Of a stretch of DNA of 64,000 nucleotides, positions 51,421-60,460 are shown piece after piece (position 1 is the stretch's first letter; every line of letters begins with the position of its first letter). Source of the DNA: JAWLEP01 sp964553045 (GTDB lineage Bacteria > Fermentibacterota > Fermentibacteria > Fermentibacterales > JCC-6). Position numbers and translations under genes: made by a program. Below the pieces are notes generated by a model that made no database searches, was not told the DNA's origin, and saw only the letters and a program-made list of their open reading frames with translations. The stretch lies in the NCBI GenBank assembly GCA_964553045.1, contig CAZKJG010000015.1:1-64000 (forward strand). Reading direction: 5' to 3'.

Positions 51421-52137
51421 ATGATAGACACCGCCCGCCTGGGACGCAGGCTGATGCGGCTGAAGCAGCGTATCGCCCGGGAGACCGACCCCGCCCGGCT
51501 GCGGAAGCTGCGCAAGGACGAGGCGCAGACCATGCTGGAGCTGGGCCAGCCGGAGCAGGCGGCCGGGCTGGCCGGGAAGCTGGCGGAGGATTACCCAGAC
51601 TGGCCCGCCGGCTGGGCCCTGCTGGGAGACCTGCGCTGCCGGCTGTCCCGCTGGGAGGGCGCCGAGGAGGCCTTCTCCCGGGCGGTGGAGCTGCGGGAGG
51701 CCGCCGGCATGGACTCCGCCTGGCTGCGGCAGGGGCCGCTGTACCTGCTGGCGGAGGCCCGGGGCGACCACGGGAGGTGCCTGGATCTGGCCGATACGGG
51801 GACCGGCACCGGCCGGGTGCTACGCTGCCGCGCGCTGCGGCTGATGGGACGGGAGTGCGATCTGCCCGGAGGCGGGATGTCCGAGCCCCTGGCGAAGAGG
51901 CTGCTTCCCCTGGAGCGGGCCTGGCGCGGCGCAGACCCCCGGGCCATGCCCCCGGCCCTGGATGGATGGGACGACGAGCGGGAGTGGCGCTGGCGATTCG
52001 TGGTGGAGGGCGTGGCGCTGTTCGAGCGGGCCGGGCTCTCCCCCTCGCCCTGGCGGAAGGCCCTGCGGGACTTCGGCTCCCCCGTCGCCGACCCCCGGTA
52101 TCCTGCCGAGCGGAAGTCGCTGAAGGGGCGGCTCTAG
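51421..52137 (+). CDS. TPR-like tetratricopeptide protein
   Basis: Cytoplasmic protein of 238 residues, with TPR-like helix pairs at the N-terminus (EAQTMLELGQPEQAAGLAGK, WALLGDLRCRLSRWEGAEEA) and a helical C-terminus rich in Trp/Arg (DEREWRWRFVVEGVALFERAG). No signal peptide or catalytic motif. ATG at 51421 with GAGGAAG directly upstream. It follows the propeller lipoprotein by 31 bp and may be co-transcribed with it. A scaffold role is inferred from the repeats. Confidence 0.65.
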   Translation: MIDTARLGRRLMRLKQRIARETDPARLRKLRKDEAQTMLELGQPEQAAGLAGKLAEDYPDWPAGWALLGDLRCRLSRWEGAEEAFSRAVELREAAGMDSAWLRQGPLYLLAEARGDHGRCLDLADTGTGTGRVLRCRALRLMGRECDLPGGGMSEPLAKRLLPLERAWRGADPRAMPPALDGWDDEREWRWRFVVEGVALFERAGLSPSPWRKALRDFGSPVADPRYPAERKSLKGRL

Positions 52138-52222
52138 AACGGCTCAACCATTGGCTGCCGGTCGATTTTTCCTTAGATAATCCCGAAGACAATGACACGG
52201 TCCCCATAAGGGAGGTATTCCC

Positions 52223-54571
52223 ATGCGCCGCAGCATAGCCCTTGCCGTCCTCGCCGCCTTCGCAGTGTCCGCCGGCCCCATAGCCGGGCCGCAACCCCTG
52301 TTCTCCTGGCCCGCCTACCCCGAGGCGGGCGCGCCGGACCTGGCCAACCCCGCCGGTTACGCGCTGCAGCCCGACTTCGGTCTGCAGGTGGGCCTCACCC
52401 TCAGCGACAGCACCGTGGAGTCGCCCGACCGTGCGGCCCTCGTGCTGCCGGGGGCCGGCATATCCGGCTGGTGGTGCGACGACCAGGGCCTGCGCCGTTT
52501 CGACACCGGCTTCGGGACCGACATCTTCGGCGGCATGGCCTCCTTCGGCCTGGGCTATACGTGGTACGACCCCACCGGCGCGGACAGCCCCTGGGAGGGG
52601 GCTTCGGCCTGGACGCTGGGCTGGCTGGTGCGGCCGGCGCCCTACGTGAGCCTGGGGGCGGTGCGGCGGAGCGCCGTCGATCTGGAGGGGTCGGACATCG
52701 ACCCCGAGTACCGCGCGGGACTGGCCCTGAGGCCCGCCGGCCGGCTGCTGACGCTGGTGGGCAGCTACCGTCTGGAAAGCGACGACGCCGACGACGAGAT
52801 AACCGGGGGCCTGGAGCTGCGGCCGCTGGAGGGCCTGGCCCTGAGGCTGGAGGCCGGGGAGGAGCACTTCCGCGGCGGCCTGGGCCTGGAGATGGGCAGC
52901 GCCGGGCTGGCCTCGGCCGGCACCGTGGACGACGGCGGCGAGTACCAGACCGGCAGGCTGGCCCTGAGCCTGACCTCCAGCCCCAGGGAGAACCTGCTGC
53001 AGGGAGGCGGCCGCTTCGTGCGGTTCACCCCGGGCGAGACCGATGAGCTGCGGACCCGGGCCTTCTTCGGCCCGGTGAGGCCCTGCTTCACCGACCGGAC
53101 GCTGATGCTGGACCACATGGCCGCAGACCCCGATGTGGCCGGTGTGATACTGGACATCACCGAGGGAGTGGGCAACCTGGCGCAGGCAGAGGAGCTGCGG
53201 GAGGCGCTGCGGCGCATCCGATCCCGGGGCGGCAGGATCTACGTCTACTCCGAGGGCCTGGGCAACGCCTCCTACTACGTGGCCACCCTGGCGAAGAGGA
53301 TATACATGCACCCCAGCGGCGGGGTCTCCTTCCTGGGCCTGTCATCCTTCGGCCTGTTCGCCCGAAACCTGCTGGACAGGCTGGGGGTATACCCCGACCT
53401 GCAGCACATCGGCCGCTACAAGTCCGCCAGCGACATGTTCACCCGCTCGGACATGTCCGACGCCCAGAGGGAGGCCACCCGGGCGCTGCTGGAGGCCGAG
53501 CAGGCGGAGCTGATCCGGGGGGTGGCCAACGGCTGGGGCCTGGAGCCCGCCCAGCTGAGGCTGGCCATGGAGAACGGCCCCCACACCGCCCGGCAGGCCC
53601 TGGAGGCCGGGCTGATCAGCGACATAGCCCACCGCGACGAGGTGGAGGACCTGATCGAGGCCGACCTGGGCCGGGAGATCTCCGTGGAGTCGCTGCAGGA
53701 GTACCGGTCCTCCATTCCCGTGGAGGACCCGTGGCGCTCGAGCGACCACGTGGCGGTGCTGGTGGCCAGCGGGGCCATAGTCAACGGAGAGAGCGGCCCC
53801 GGAGGTTTCATGGGAGGAGCGGCCCTGGGGGACGAGAGCTTCGGAAACATGGTCGAGGAGGCGCTGGCGGCGCCGGGGGTTCGGGCCCTGGTGGTGCGGA
53901 TAGACTCCCCCGGCGGCGACGCCCTGGCCAGCGAGAACATGCTGCACGCCCTGGACCGCGCCGGCGAGAAGGTCCCGGTGGTGGTGTCCATGGGCGGCGT
54001 GGCGGCCTCCGGCGGCTACTACATGGCCTGCGGCGCCGACATGATCTTCGCCGACAGGACCACCGTAACCGGCTCCATAGGAATCATCAGCGGGAAGTTC
54101 TCCTTCGGGGGCACCCTGGACTCCATCGGGGTTACCGTGGATGAGGTGCCCGGGGCCGCGCGCTCCGGCATGGGCAGCCCCTTCCGGCAGTACACCCCCG
54201 AGGAGCGGGAGCGGCGGATGGAGATGCTGTGGGACGGCTACCGGCTGTTCGTGAACAGGGTGGCGGAGGGCCGGGGCATGACCTACGAGGCCGTGGACTC
54301 CATCGCCCGCGGCCGGGTGTGGGCCGGCTCCGATGCCCTGGAGATCGGCCTGATCGACCGCAACGGAGGCGTGCTGGACGCCATTGGCGAGGCCGGCCGC
54401 ATGGCGGGAATGACCCGGGTCGGAATGGAGAACGTGCGGGTCTACCCCACTCCCGACTTCCCCGGGACCATCAGCATTCCCGGCCCCTTCGGCGCCGGCG
54501 CGCGGACCCTGCTGGACCTGCTGGGCGAGGAGCGGACGCTCTACCTGATGGCCCCCTTCGTGATGGAGTGA
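52223..54571 (+). CDS. sppA: signal peptide peptidase SppA, 67-kDa-type with N-terminal extension
   Basis: S49-family membrane protease of 782 residues. Signal peptide (SIALAVLAAFAVSAG), then a beta-rich N-terminal region of about 260 residues unusual for SppA, then two S49 domains. The general-base Lys is in HIGRYKSASDMF (about residue 400) of the first domain and the nucleophile Ser in GGVAASGGYYMACGAD (about residue 596) of the second, the E. coli-type tandem arrangement. SVGDALASE-like LVVRIDSPGGDALASENM is also typical. ATG at 52223 has GGGAGG upstream. larE follows after 7 bp. Confidence 0.87.
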   Translation: MRRSIALAVLAAFAVSAGPIAGPQPLFSWPAYPEAGAPDLANPAGYALQPDFGLQVGLTLSDSTVESPDRAALVLPGAGISGWWCDDQGLRRFDTGFGTDIFGGMASFGLGYTWYDPTGADSPWEGASAWTLGWLVRPAPYVSLGAVRRSAVDLEGSDIDPEYRAGLALRPAGRLLTLVGSYRLESDDADDEITGGLELRPLEGLALRLEAGEEHFRGGLGLEMGSAGLASAGTVDDGGEYQTGRLALSLTSSPRENLLQGGGRFVRFTPGETDELRTRAFFGPVRPCFTDRTLMLDHMAADPDVAGVILDITEGVGNLAQAEELREALRRIRSRGGRIYVYSEGLGNASYYVATLAKRIYMHPSGGVSFLGLSSFGLFARNLLDRLGVYPDLQHIGRYKSASDMFTRSDMSDAQREATRALLEAEQAELIRGVANGWGLEPAQLRLAMENGPHTARQALEAGLISDIAHRDEVEDLIEADLGREISVESLQEYRSSIPVEDPWRSSDHVAVLVASGAIVNGESGPGGFMGGAALGDESFGNMVEEALAAPGVRALVVRIDSPGGDALASENMLHALDRAGEKVPVVVSMGGVAASGGYYMACGADMIFADRTTVTGSIGIISGKFSFGGTLDSIGVTVDEVPGAARSGMGSPFRQYTPEERERRMEMLWDGYRLFVNRVAEGRGMTYEAVDSIARGRVWAGSDALEIGLIDRNGGVLDAIGEAGRMAGMTRVGMENVRVYPTPDFPGTISIPGPFGAGARTLLDLLGEERTLYLMAPFVME

Positions 54572-54578
54572 CGTCCTG

Positions 54579-55343
54579 ATGGGCAGTGTGCCGGAGGACC
54601 TTCGCGTGGCGCTCTCGAAGCCGGACGGCCTGGCCGTGCTGGTCTCCGGGGGCCTGGACAGCGAGGTGCTGCTGCGGGCGGCGGCGGAGGTGCGTGGCCG
54701 GGACGGGGTGCTGGCCCTCACCGCAGACTCCCCGCTGCTGGCCGACCACTACCGGCGGGTGATCGGCTCCCTGGTGGGAGACCTGGGGGTACCGCACAGG
54801 TTCGTGCTGTGGGATCCCATCGCTGTTCCGGGGGTGCGGGACAACGGCCCCGACCGTTGCTACCACTGCAAGAGGACGATATACACGGTGCTGGGGCAGG
54901 CGGCCCGGGAGGAGGGCATTCAGGCCATCGCGGACGGCACCAATGTGGATGACCTCGGCACCGACCGCCCCGGGCTGAAGGCGGCGAAGGAGCTGGAAGT
55001 GCTGCGGCCCTTCTTGGATGCGGATATGGGCCGCGCCGACGTGGAGCGGCTGGGCCGCGCCCTGGGAATGACCCGAAGGCCCCGGCCAGACGACTCCTGC
55101 CTGGCCACCCGGATCCCCGAGGGCACCCCCCTGCTGCTGCGGGAGCTGGCCCTGGCGGAGGAGCTGGAGGCCCCCCTGCGGCCCATCGTGAGGGAGAGGC
55201 TGCGGGTGTACCTGGAGGGCAGCAGGGCCCTGGTGCTCTTCCGCAAGGCCGATTCCACCGCCGTAAGCCGGCTGAAGGAGACCATGAAGGACCGCGCCCG
55301 CAGCGAGGGTATTCGGCGGTTGATCTTCGTAATGGAGGACTGA
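54579..55343 (+). CDS. larE: ATP-dependent sacrificial sulfur transferase LarE
   Basis: Enzyme of 254 residues that activates and thiolates pyridinium-3,5-biscarboxylic acid mononucleotide in nickel-pincer cofactor synthesis. The PP-loop SGGLDSE (residues 23-29) binds ATP, RCYHCKRTIY (Cys94, Cys97) and ADGTNVDDLGTDRPGLKAAKELE are family hallmarks, and DSCLATRIPEG has the cysteine (Cys174) at the position of the sulfur-donating residue as I recall the family. It lies about 45 kb from larB and larC, after sppA and before the TonB receptor, but completes the pathway. ATG at 54579. Confidence 0.93.
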   Translation: MGSVPEDLRVALSKPDGLAVLVSGGLDSEVLLRAAAEVRGRDGVLALTADSPLLADHYRRVIGSLVGDLGVPHRFVLWDPIAVPGVRDNGPDRCYHCKRTIYTVLGQAAREEGIQAIADGTNVDDLGTDRPGLKAAKELEVLRPFLDADMGRADVERLGRALGMTRRPRPDDSCLATRIPEGTPLLLRELALAEELEAPLRPIVRERLRVYLEGSRALVLFRKADSTAVSRLKETMKDRARSEGIRRLIFVMED

Positions 55344-55436
55344 GGCGGTCGGGGCCGGGGCCTGGCCCGCGGGGGAGCATTTGGCTAGCTTTGTTTGGTA
55401 CGCTGCGGCGCCGGCGCCCCCACATGAAGGGATTCC

Positions 55437-58064
55437 ATGAGACGGCTGCTCATAGCCCTGGCCCTGCTGGCAGCGGCCTCGGCACGGGCCGGGACCACCG
55501 GCAGAATAATCGGCGTGGTGACAGACCCCTCCGGGGAGCCGCTGGTGGGGGCCAGCGTGATCATCCGGGGCACCACCTTCGGGTCGATGACCGACGCCGC
55601 CGGCGAGTACTACATTCCCATGCTCAGCCCCGGCGAGTACACAGTGGTGGCCAGGATGGTGGGCATGGGCTCGGTGACCAAAGCGGGCGTGACCGTGGTG
55701 GCCGACCAGTCCACCAGGATCGACTTCCAGCTCACACAGGAGGCCAGCGGCCAGACGGTGATCCAGGTCACCGACCAGCGCAGCCTCATACTGGAGGATG
55801 TCCCCTCCACCATCCATGTGATCGACCGCGACGAGATCAAGCTGATGCCGGTGGCGGGCGTACTGGACGTGGTCCGCCGTCAGCCGGGAGTGGTCTCCCG
55901 GGGGGGCGCCCTGCACGTCCGCGGCGGCCGGGCGGGCGAGGTGGCCTACATGCTCGACGGCATCGAGGTGGACTCGCCCCTCCTGGACTCCTACTTCAGC
56001 CCGGTGCCCCTGGTTGCTCTTCAGCAGGCGTCCATCACCACCGGCGGCCTCACCGCCGAGTACGGCAACGCCATGTCGGGAGTGGTCAACATGGTCACCC
56101 GCGAGGGCGGCGACGACTACTCCGGCGAGGTGATGGTCCGGCGGGGGGAGATGAGCGAGTTCGGCTGGGAGAACGAGTCGCGCAACTACTCCACCCCGGC
56201 GGAGAACGACAACTACCGCAGCGACTGCTGGAACGTGGAGGCCGCCGCCGGCGGGCCCGAGCCGATCACCTCTCTGCTGCTGCCCATGGCGGGGGTGCGG
56301 ATTCCGGGCAGGGCACGTCTGTTCGGCTCGGCCAGCTGGCTTCGCAGCGGCCGCGACCTGGAGGACAGCCGCGGCAACTGGGAGAACAACTGGCAGAACG
56401 GCCTGTCCGCTTCCGGCAAGCTCACCTACCGCCCGTCCGGTGCCACCAGGCTCTCCCTGCTGGCCACCTACAGCTACCGGCAGTCCGGCTGGGACGAGTG
56501 GCTGTGGTCGCGGTACGACCAGTCGGTCTTCATAGAGGGCGAGGCCGTGCTGGGCGGCAACCCCGACTACGCCCTGCCCATCAGGTACCGCGAGGACTAC
56601 GGCTTCACCTTCGGAATGACCCAGGTGCTCAGCGACCAGGTCTTTTTGGACTTCAAGGCCAACCGCGGCCGGTTCTGCAACTGGCGCCGCATTCGCAGCG
56701 AGGGCGGCGGCTACCGGGGTGAGGGCTACGGCCCCTCCGACTGGGTGGCCTTCTACATGCCCGAGCCCCGTCTGCAGGACTCCCTGGGCTTCTACCACCA
56801 GGGCGTGCACCCGGACGTCTGGCTGGAGTCGCAGAGCTTCACGCACACCGCCAGGGTGGACGTGACCAGCCGTTTCGCCCCCTCCTTCGAGGTGAAGGGC
56901 GGGGTAGAGGGCCGCTACTACGACATCTACGACTACAGCGTCTACGACGGCGGGCCGGGGAGCAACTTCGTGAGCCTCTTCGAGGCCTTTCCCTACTCGG
57001 CGGTCGCCTACGCCCAGACCACCTCCCGGTTCTCGGGGGGGCTGGTGCTGAACGCCGGGCTGCGCTACGACTACTTCAACGCCAACACCGACAGGTTCTC
57101 CCTGGAGGACAGCGGGGTGGTGGCGGTGGACGCCAAGACCCAGATAAGCCCCCGCATAGGCATCACCAACCCGGTCACCGAAAGGGATGTCTTCTTCGCC
57201 ACCTACGGCCACTACTTCCAGATGCCCAACCTCAACCAGCTCTACTTCGGCACCGACTACAGCATCACCAGCGACAACTCCATAGTGGGCAACCCGGACC
57301 TGGACGCCGAGCGGACCAACGCCTACGAGCTGGGCTTCCGCCACCGGCTTACGGATCTGTCGTCGGTGGCGGTGTCCGCCTTCTACAAGGACATCACGGG
57401 GCTGGTGAGAACGGCCCAGAACTACAGCGAGACCTACGACAACTACTTCCTCTACGAGAACGACGACAGCCACGGCACCGTCAGGGGGGCGGAGGTGCGG
57501 CTGCTGCGGCTGCCCGGATCATGGTGGTCGGGCAACATCAGCTACACCTACTCAGTGGCCAGGGGCAGGTACTCCTCGCCCACCGAGGCCTACCGCTACG
57601 CCACCGAGGGCCTGCAGATAAACATAGGCGAGGACAACTACCTGGACTGGGACCAGAGGCACACGGCGGACGCGCACCTGACACTGGAGTGCCCGCGCGG
57701 GGAAGGCCCCGGGCTGGCCGGCTACCCGGCCCTGGAGGGAACCAGCCTGAGCATCGACTGGACCTGGGGCAGCGGCTTCCCCTACAGCCCGCCACCCGGC
57801 GAGTCGGTGATAGTGCAGGTGAACACCGAGCGCTACCCCTTCACCATGCAGACCGACCTGGGCCTGTCGCGCAAGGTGTGGGCGGGGCCGGTAACCATGG
57901 AGCTGGGGCTTACCGTGTACAACCTCTTCAACCGGCGAAACCTGGACAAGATCTACGACGTGCAGTGGTACAACCAGACAGGCGTGCCGGGGGGGGAGTC
58001 GGCCAACCCCGGGGCCTGGTCGCCGGCCAGGCACGCTGTACTCAGGATGGGGCTGTCATGGTAG
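55437..58064 (+). CDS. TonB-dependent receptor with carboxypeptidase-regulatory-like domain
   Basis: Outer-membrane receptor of 875 residues. Signal peptide RLLIALALLAAASARAG; CarboxypepD_reg-like domain at about 25-110 (GVVTDPSGEPLVGASVIIRG); plug at about 115-240 (VQVTDQRSLILEDVPSTIHV, VLDVVRRQPGVVSRGG, GNAMSGVVNMVTREGG); then the barrel, closing with an aromatic strand (PARHAVLRMGLSW). It imports a bulky ligand powered by TonB. The next gene encodes a lipoprotein starting 7 bp before this gene ends, likely an accessory surface subunit. ATG at 55437 follows GAAGGGA. Ligand unknown. Confidence 0.88.
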   Translation: MRRLLIALALLAAASARAGTTGRIIGVVTDPSGEPLVGASVIIRGTTFGSMTDAAGEYYIPMLSPGEYTVVARMVGMGSVTKAGVTVVADQSTRIDFQLTQEASGQTVIQVTDQRSLILEDVPSTIHVIDRDEIKLMPVAGVLDVVRRQPGVVSRGGALHVRGGRAGEVAYMLDGIEVDSPLLDSYFSPVPLVALQQASITTGGLTAEYGNAMSGVVNMVTREGGDDYSGEVMVRRGEMSEFGWENESRNYSTPAENDNYRSDCWNVEAAAGGPEPITSLLLPMAGVRIPGRARLFGSASWLRSGRDLEDSRGNWENNWQNGLSASGKLTYRPSGATRLSLLATYSYRQSGWDEWLWSRYDQSVFIEGEAVLGGNPDYALPIRYREDYGFTFGMTQVLSDQVFLDFKANRGRFCNWRRIRSEGGGYRGEGYGPSDWVAFYMPEPRLQDSLGFYHQGVHPDVWLESQSFTHTARVDVTSRFAPSFEVKGGVEGRYYDIYDYSVYDGGPGSNFVSLFEAFPYSAVAYAQTTSRFSGGLVLNAGLRYDYFNANTDRFSLEDSGVVAVDAKTQISPRIGITNPVTERDVFFATYGHYFQMPNLNQLYFGTDYSITSDNSIVGNPDLDAERTNAYELGFRHRLTDLSSVAVSAFYKDITGLVRTAQNYSETYDNYFLYENDDSHGTVRGAEVRLLRLPGSWWSGNISYTYSVARGRYSSPTEAYRYATEGLQINIGEDNYLDWDQRHTADAHLTLECPRGEGPGLAGYPALEGTSLSIDWTWGSGFPYSPPPGESVIVQVNTERYPFTMQTDLGLSRKVWAGPVTMELGLTVYNLFNRRNLDKIYDVQWYNQTGVPGGESANPGAWSPARHAVLRMGLSW

Positions 58065-59071
58065 CTTCCGGGCGCATTGCAATGACCGCGGCGGCGCTGA
58101 CGCTGCTTTCGGGATGCCACGAGGTGACCGAGTACACCGGAAGCGGCGAGTTCGGGGCGGTGATACTGGACGCCGAGGACCTCTCGGTGGTGGGCTACGT
58201 GGCGGGTATCGACGGAGCCAGGTCGCTTGCATCCATGGGCTCGCACCGCTTCCTGGTGGGCACCACCACGGGCCGGGTCTACGAGGTGGACTCCCAGGAC
58301 CTGGAGGTGGTGGGCCAGCGCCAGATAACCGCCGGTTCCGGGGCGGCTGTCGAACGCATGGTCAAGTCGCCCTCCGCCAGCACGCTCTACCTGCTTACCG
58401 GCGCCGGCAGGATACTGGAGATCGACCAGGAGACCTTCGAGGTAGAGGACGAGTTCAACGCGGGAGCCTCCCCCTCGGACATCTGCCGCTCGCCCGGCGG
58501 GCTCGCCCGCATATACGTCGCAGACGCCCAGCAGGGAAGGGTGCGGGAGGTCTGGACATCGGACAACCACGTGGGCAAGGTGATAGAGGTCCCCGAGATG
58601 CCGGTGGCTATGGCCGGCTACCGGTCCGACCCCGACCAGCTGGTTGCCGCCCACGACGGCGAGGGCGGAGTCAGCATCGTAGACATCCAGGTCGGGGGCT
58701 CGAGCAGCCTGCTGTCGGGAAGCCACGGCCCCTACTCCGACGTGGCGGTTGCCGTATCCGACACAATCATCTGCGCGGCGGCTCCCGGCTGGAACAGCGA
58801 GACCGGCCGGCTGTACGTGGTGGACATGACCGGCCTGCAGCCGGCAGTCGAATACTTCTCCGTCGAGGGCCATCCGCGGTGCGTCTGCGTCAATCCCATG
58901 GGGTCTCCCCCGTACTTCTACGCGGCCTGCGCCGACGGCGACCGGACCGTGGTGGTGGCGCTGAACTACCTCTCAGGGCAGGTGGAGATGACGGCGGAGC
59001 TGGAGGGCTACCCGTGGGCGGTCTCCACCCACCAGAACGGCGAGTACCTGATAGTCCTGACCTCGATCTAG
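58058..59071 (+). CDS. propeller lipoprotein paired with the TonB receptor
   Basis: Lipoprotein of 337 residues. N-terminal signal peptide with lipobox LSGC, then HEVTEYTGSGEFGAVILD and propeller blades (RSLASMGSHRFLVGTTTG, TLYLLTGAGRILEID, RIYVADAQQGRVREVW, QLVAAHDGEGGVSIVD), a YVTN-like pattern. ATG at 58058 overlaps the receptor gene, so it is co-transcribed and probably forms a lid or docking partner on the receptor. Similar to the lipoprotein at 50391-51389. Family not named. Confidence 0.75.
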   Translation: MVASGRIAMTAAALTLLSGCHEVTEYTGSGEFGAVILDAEDLSVVGYVAGIDGARSLASMGSHRFLVGTTTGRVYEVDSQDLEVVGQRQITAGSGAAVERMVKSPSASTLYLLTGAGRILEIDQETFEVEDEFNAGASPSDICRSPGGLARIYVADAQQGRVREVWTSDNHVGKVIEVPEMPVAMAGYRSDPDQLVAAHDGEGGVSIVDIQVGGSSSLLSGSHGPYSDVAVAVSDTIICAAAPGWNSETGRLYVVDMTGLQPAVEYFSVEGHPRCVCVNPMGSPPYFYAACADGDRTVVVALNYLSGQVEMTAELEGYPWAVSTHQNGEYLIVLTSI

Positions 59072-59072
59072 G

Positions 59073-60119
59073 CTAGAGGCTTTCGGCCCAGTCCAGCGCG
59101 TACTCCAGCACCGGGTCGACCCCTGCGGCGAAGTCCTCGGAGTCGGCGGGGACGGATACCGCCGGCGGAATTCCGTGTCGGTTTATCCTGGTTGAGTTCC
59201 ATGCCAGTATGGCGGTGTCTGGAACGCCGATCTTGCCCCCGGTCTCTCCCAGCTCGAAGATGGTGACAGCGTCGGCGACTCCCAGTGTGGTGTCTCCCAC
59301 CAGGGTGACGTGCGGCATGCTACCCATCATGGAGAGGAACCTCTGCGACAGCTGGTAGTTCTGCTGCCCCATCAGCACCAGGGTGGGGCCGTTGAACCCC
59401 TGCCTCGGATGCAGATGGTACGGCTTGGGGTCACATAGATCGTTGCGGCCCGGACCGATGCGGTACTGGCGGTAGTAGCCGGCACGAATGTCGTCGGTGA
59501 AGCGGTTGGCCACCTGCTGGGGCATCACCGTGTACTGGCCGTAGGAGTATGAGGGGGCGGGTCTGGCGTCCACTATCATCCCCTCGGCGTAGTCCAGAGT
59601 CGAATAGAACACCTCGTCGAAAGTGGCGAAGCTGAACCCCATCCAGTCGGTTACCACGAACATGGGCACGGTGGAGTCCGCCACCACGCAGTATCCCCAC
59701 GCCGGCTCCATCTGCTGGTAGTCGAGGGAGTCAAGGTACTCCTGGTGCACGACGGAATTGTAGTTGGAGGAGGGGTACTCGTAGTACGGGTAAGGGCCCC
59801 ATCCGGTGTTGTAGTTCATTACGCAGACGGCGGGGTCCTGCAGCAACTCCTCCATCTGCCAGATGACCCTTCCCAGCCCCGGGTAGCTGAGCACCGTATC
59901 CATTCGGGCCTTGGCGGTCTCCCAGGACTGGTCCCAGTCCACGTCCGCCTCGCCGAATCCCACGTAGTGCTGGTCGAATGTGTTCCAGGCCAGGCTGAGC
60001 TCGGCTATGAAGATGTTGTAGTCGCCGTACTCCACCGGGTCGTCGATGCAGCCGCAGATCAGGACCGCCGCCAGAGCCGTCAGGACTGCGAGCGTACGGG
60101 CCCGATTCCGGCGGCGCAT
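59073..60119 (-). CDS. S41-like peptidase-fold lipoprotein lacking the catalytic serine
   Basis: Lipoprotein of 348 residues. The signal peptide ends in a lipobox (VLICGCIDD). An N-terminal tricorn-like segment (LAWNTFDQHYVGF, VDWDQSW) and a C-terminal ClpP-fold (GMIVDARPAP, GPTLVLMGQQNYQLSQRF, LVGDTTLGVAD) match tail-specific protease (S41) homologues, but the position of the Ser in the usual TASAGE-like motif is replaced (NYQLSQ), so it is probably inactive as a peptidase. ATG at 60119 overlaps the preceding gene's stop as TGATG. It is the last gene of the leftward cluster from 62173. Confidence 0.65.
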   Translation of the reverse strand: MRRRNRARTLAVLTALAAVLICGCIDDPVEYGDYNIFIAELSLAWNTFDQHYVGFGEADVDWDQSWETAKARMDTVLSYPGLGRVIWQMEELLQDPAVCVMNYNTGWGPYPYYEYPSSNYNSVVHQEYLDSLDYQQMEPAWGYCVVADSTVPMFVVTDWMGFSFATFDEVFYSTLDYAEGMIVDARPAPSYSYGQYTVMPQQVANRFTDDIRAGYYRQYRIGPGRNDLCDPKPYHLHPRQGFNGPTLVLMGQQNYQLSQRFLSMMGSMPHVTLVGDTTLGVADAVTIFELGETGGKIGVPDTAILAWNSTRINRHGIPPAVSVPADSEDFAAGVDPVLEYALDWAESL

Positions 60120-60460
60120 CAGCTGGAGGGCCGTGACGGGGTCAGCCCCCTGCCCAGCAGCCAGGCCGCGGGTATCCAGAGGATGAAGACGCCGATGAAG
60201 AACCAGGTGGCGTGCGGAATGCCCAGCTCGGCGTGGTGAAGGGCCGCGATCAGCCCCGCGCTCCACCCGATGAGCATCAGGCCCAGGGTCACGTTGCCCT
60301 GCTCGCGGACGCCGCGGGCTATGGACGCCAGCCCCACGACCGTGAAGAACACGGGCCACCACTGGCCCAGGTTCACTCCCAGGCCGGCCAGCAGGAAGAT
60401 CAGGCCGATACCGCCGAAGATGAACGCCCAGATGACCCAATTACGGCTGATCAGACCCAT
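60119..60460 (-). CDS. small membrane protein with four helices
   Basis: Protein of 113 residues with four predicted transmembrane segments (WVIWAFIFGGIGLIFLLAG, WWPVFFTVVGLASIARG, TLGLMLIGWSAGLIAAL, WFFIGVFILWIPAAWLLG), resembling LiaF/DUF5668-type small membrane proteins. No catalytic motif. ATG at 60460, overlapping the upstream lipoprotein gene by 20 bp, and its stop overlaps the start of the S41-like gene. Function unknown; co-translation suggests a role together with these lipoproteins in the envelope. Confidence 0.6.
   Translation of the reverse strand: MGLISRNWVIWAFIFGGIGLIFLLAGLGVNLGQWWPVFFTVVGLASIARGVREQGNVTLGLMLIGWSAGLIAALHHAELGIPHATWFFIGVFILWIPAAWLLGRGLTPSRPSS

Noticed and set aside
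54471..57473. 1000-codon minus-strand frame over larE and the TonB receptor
   Set aside because: Antisense to two confidently identified genes; repetitive composition.
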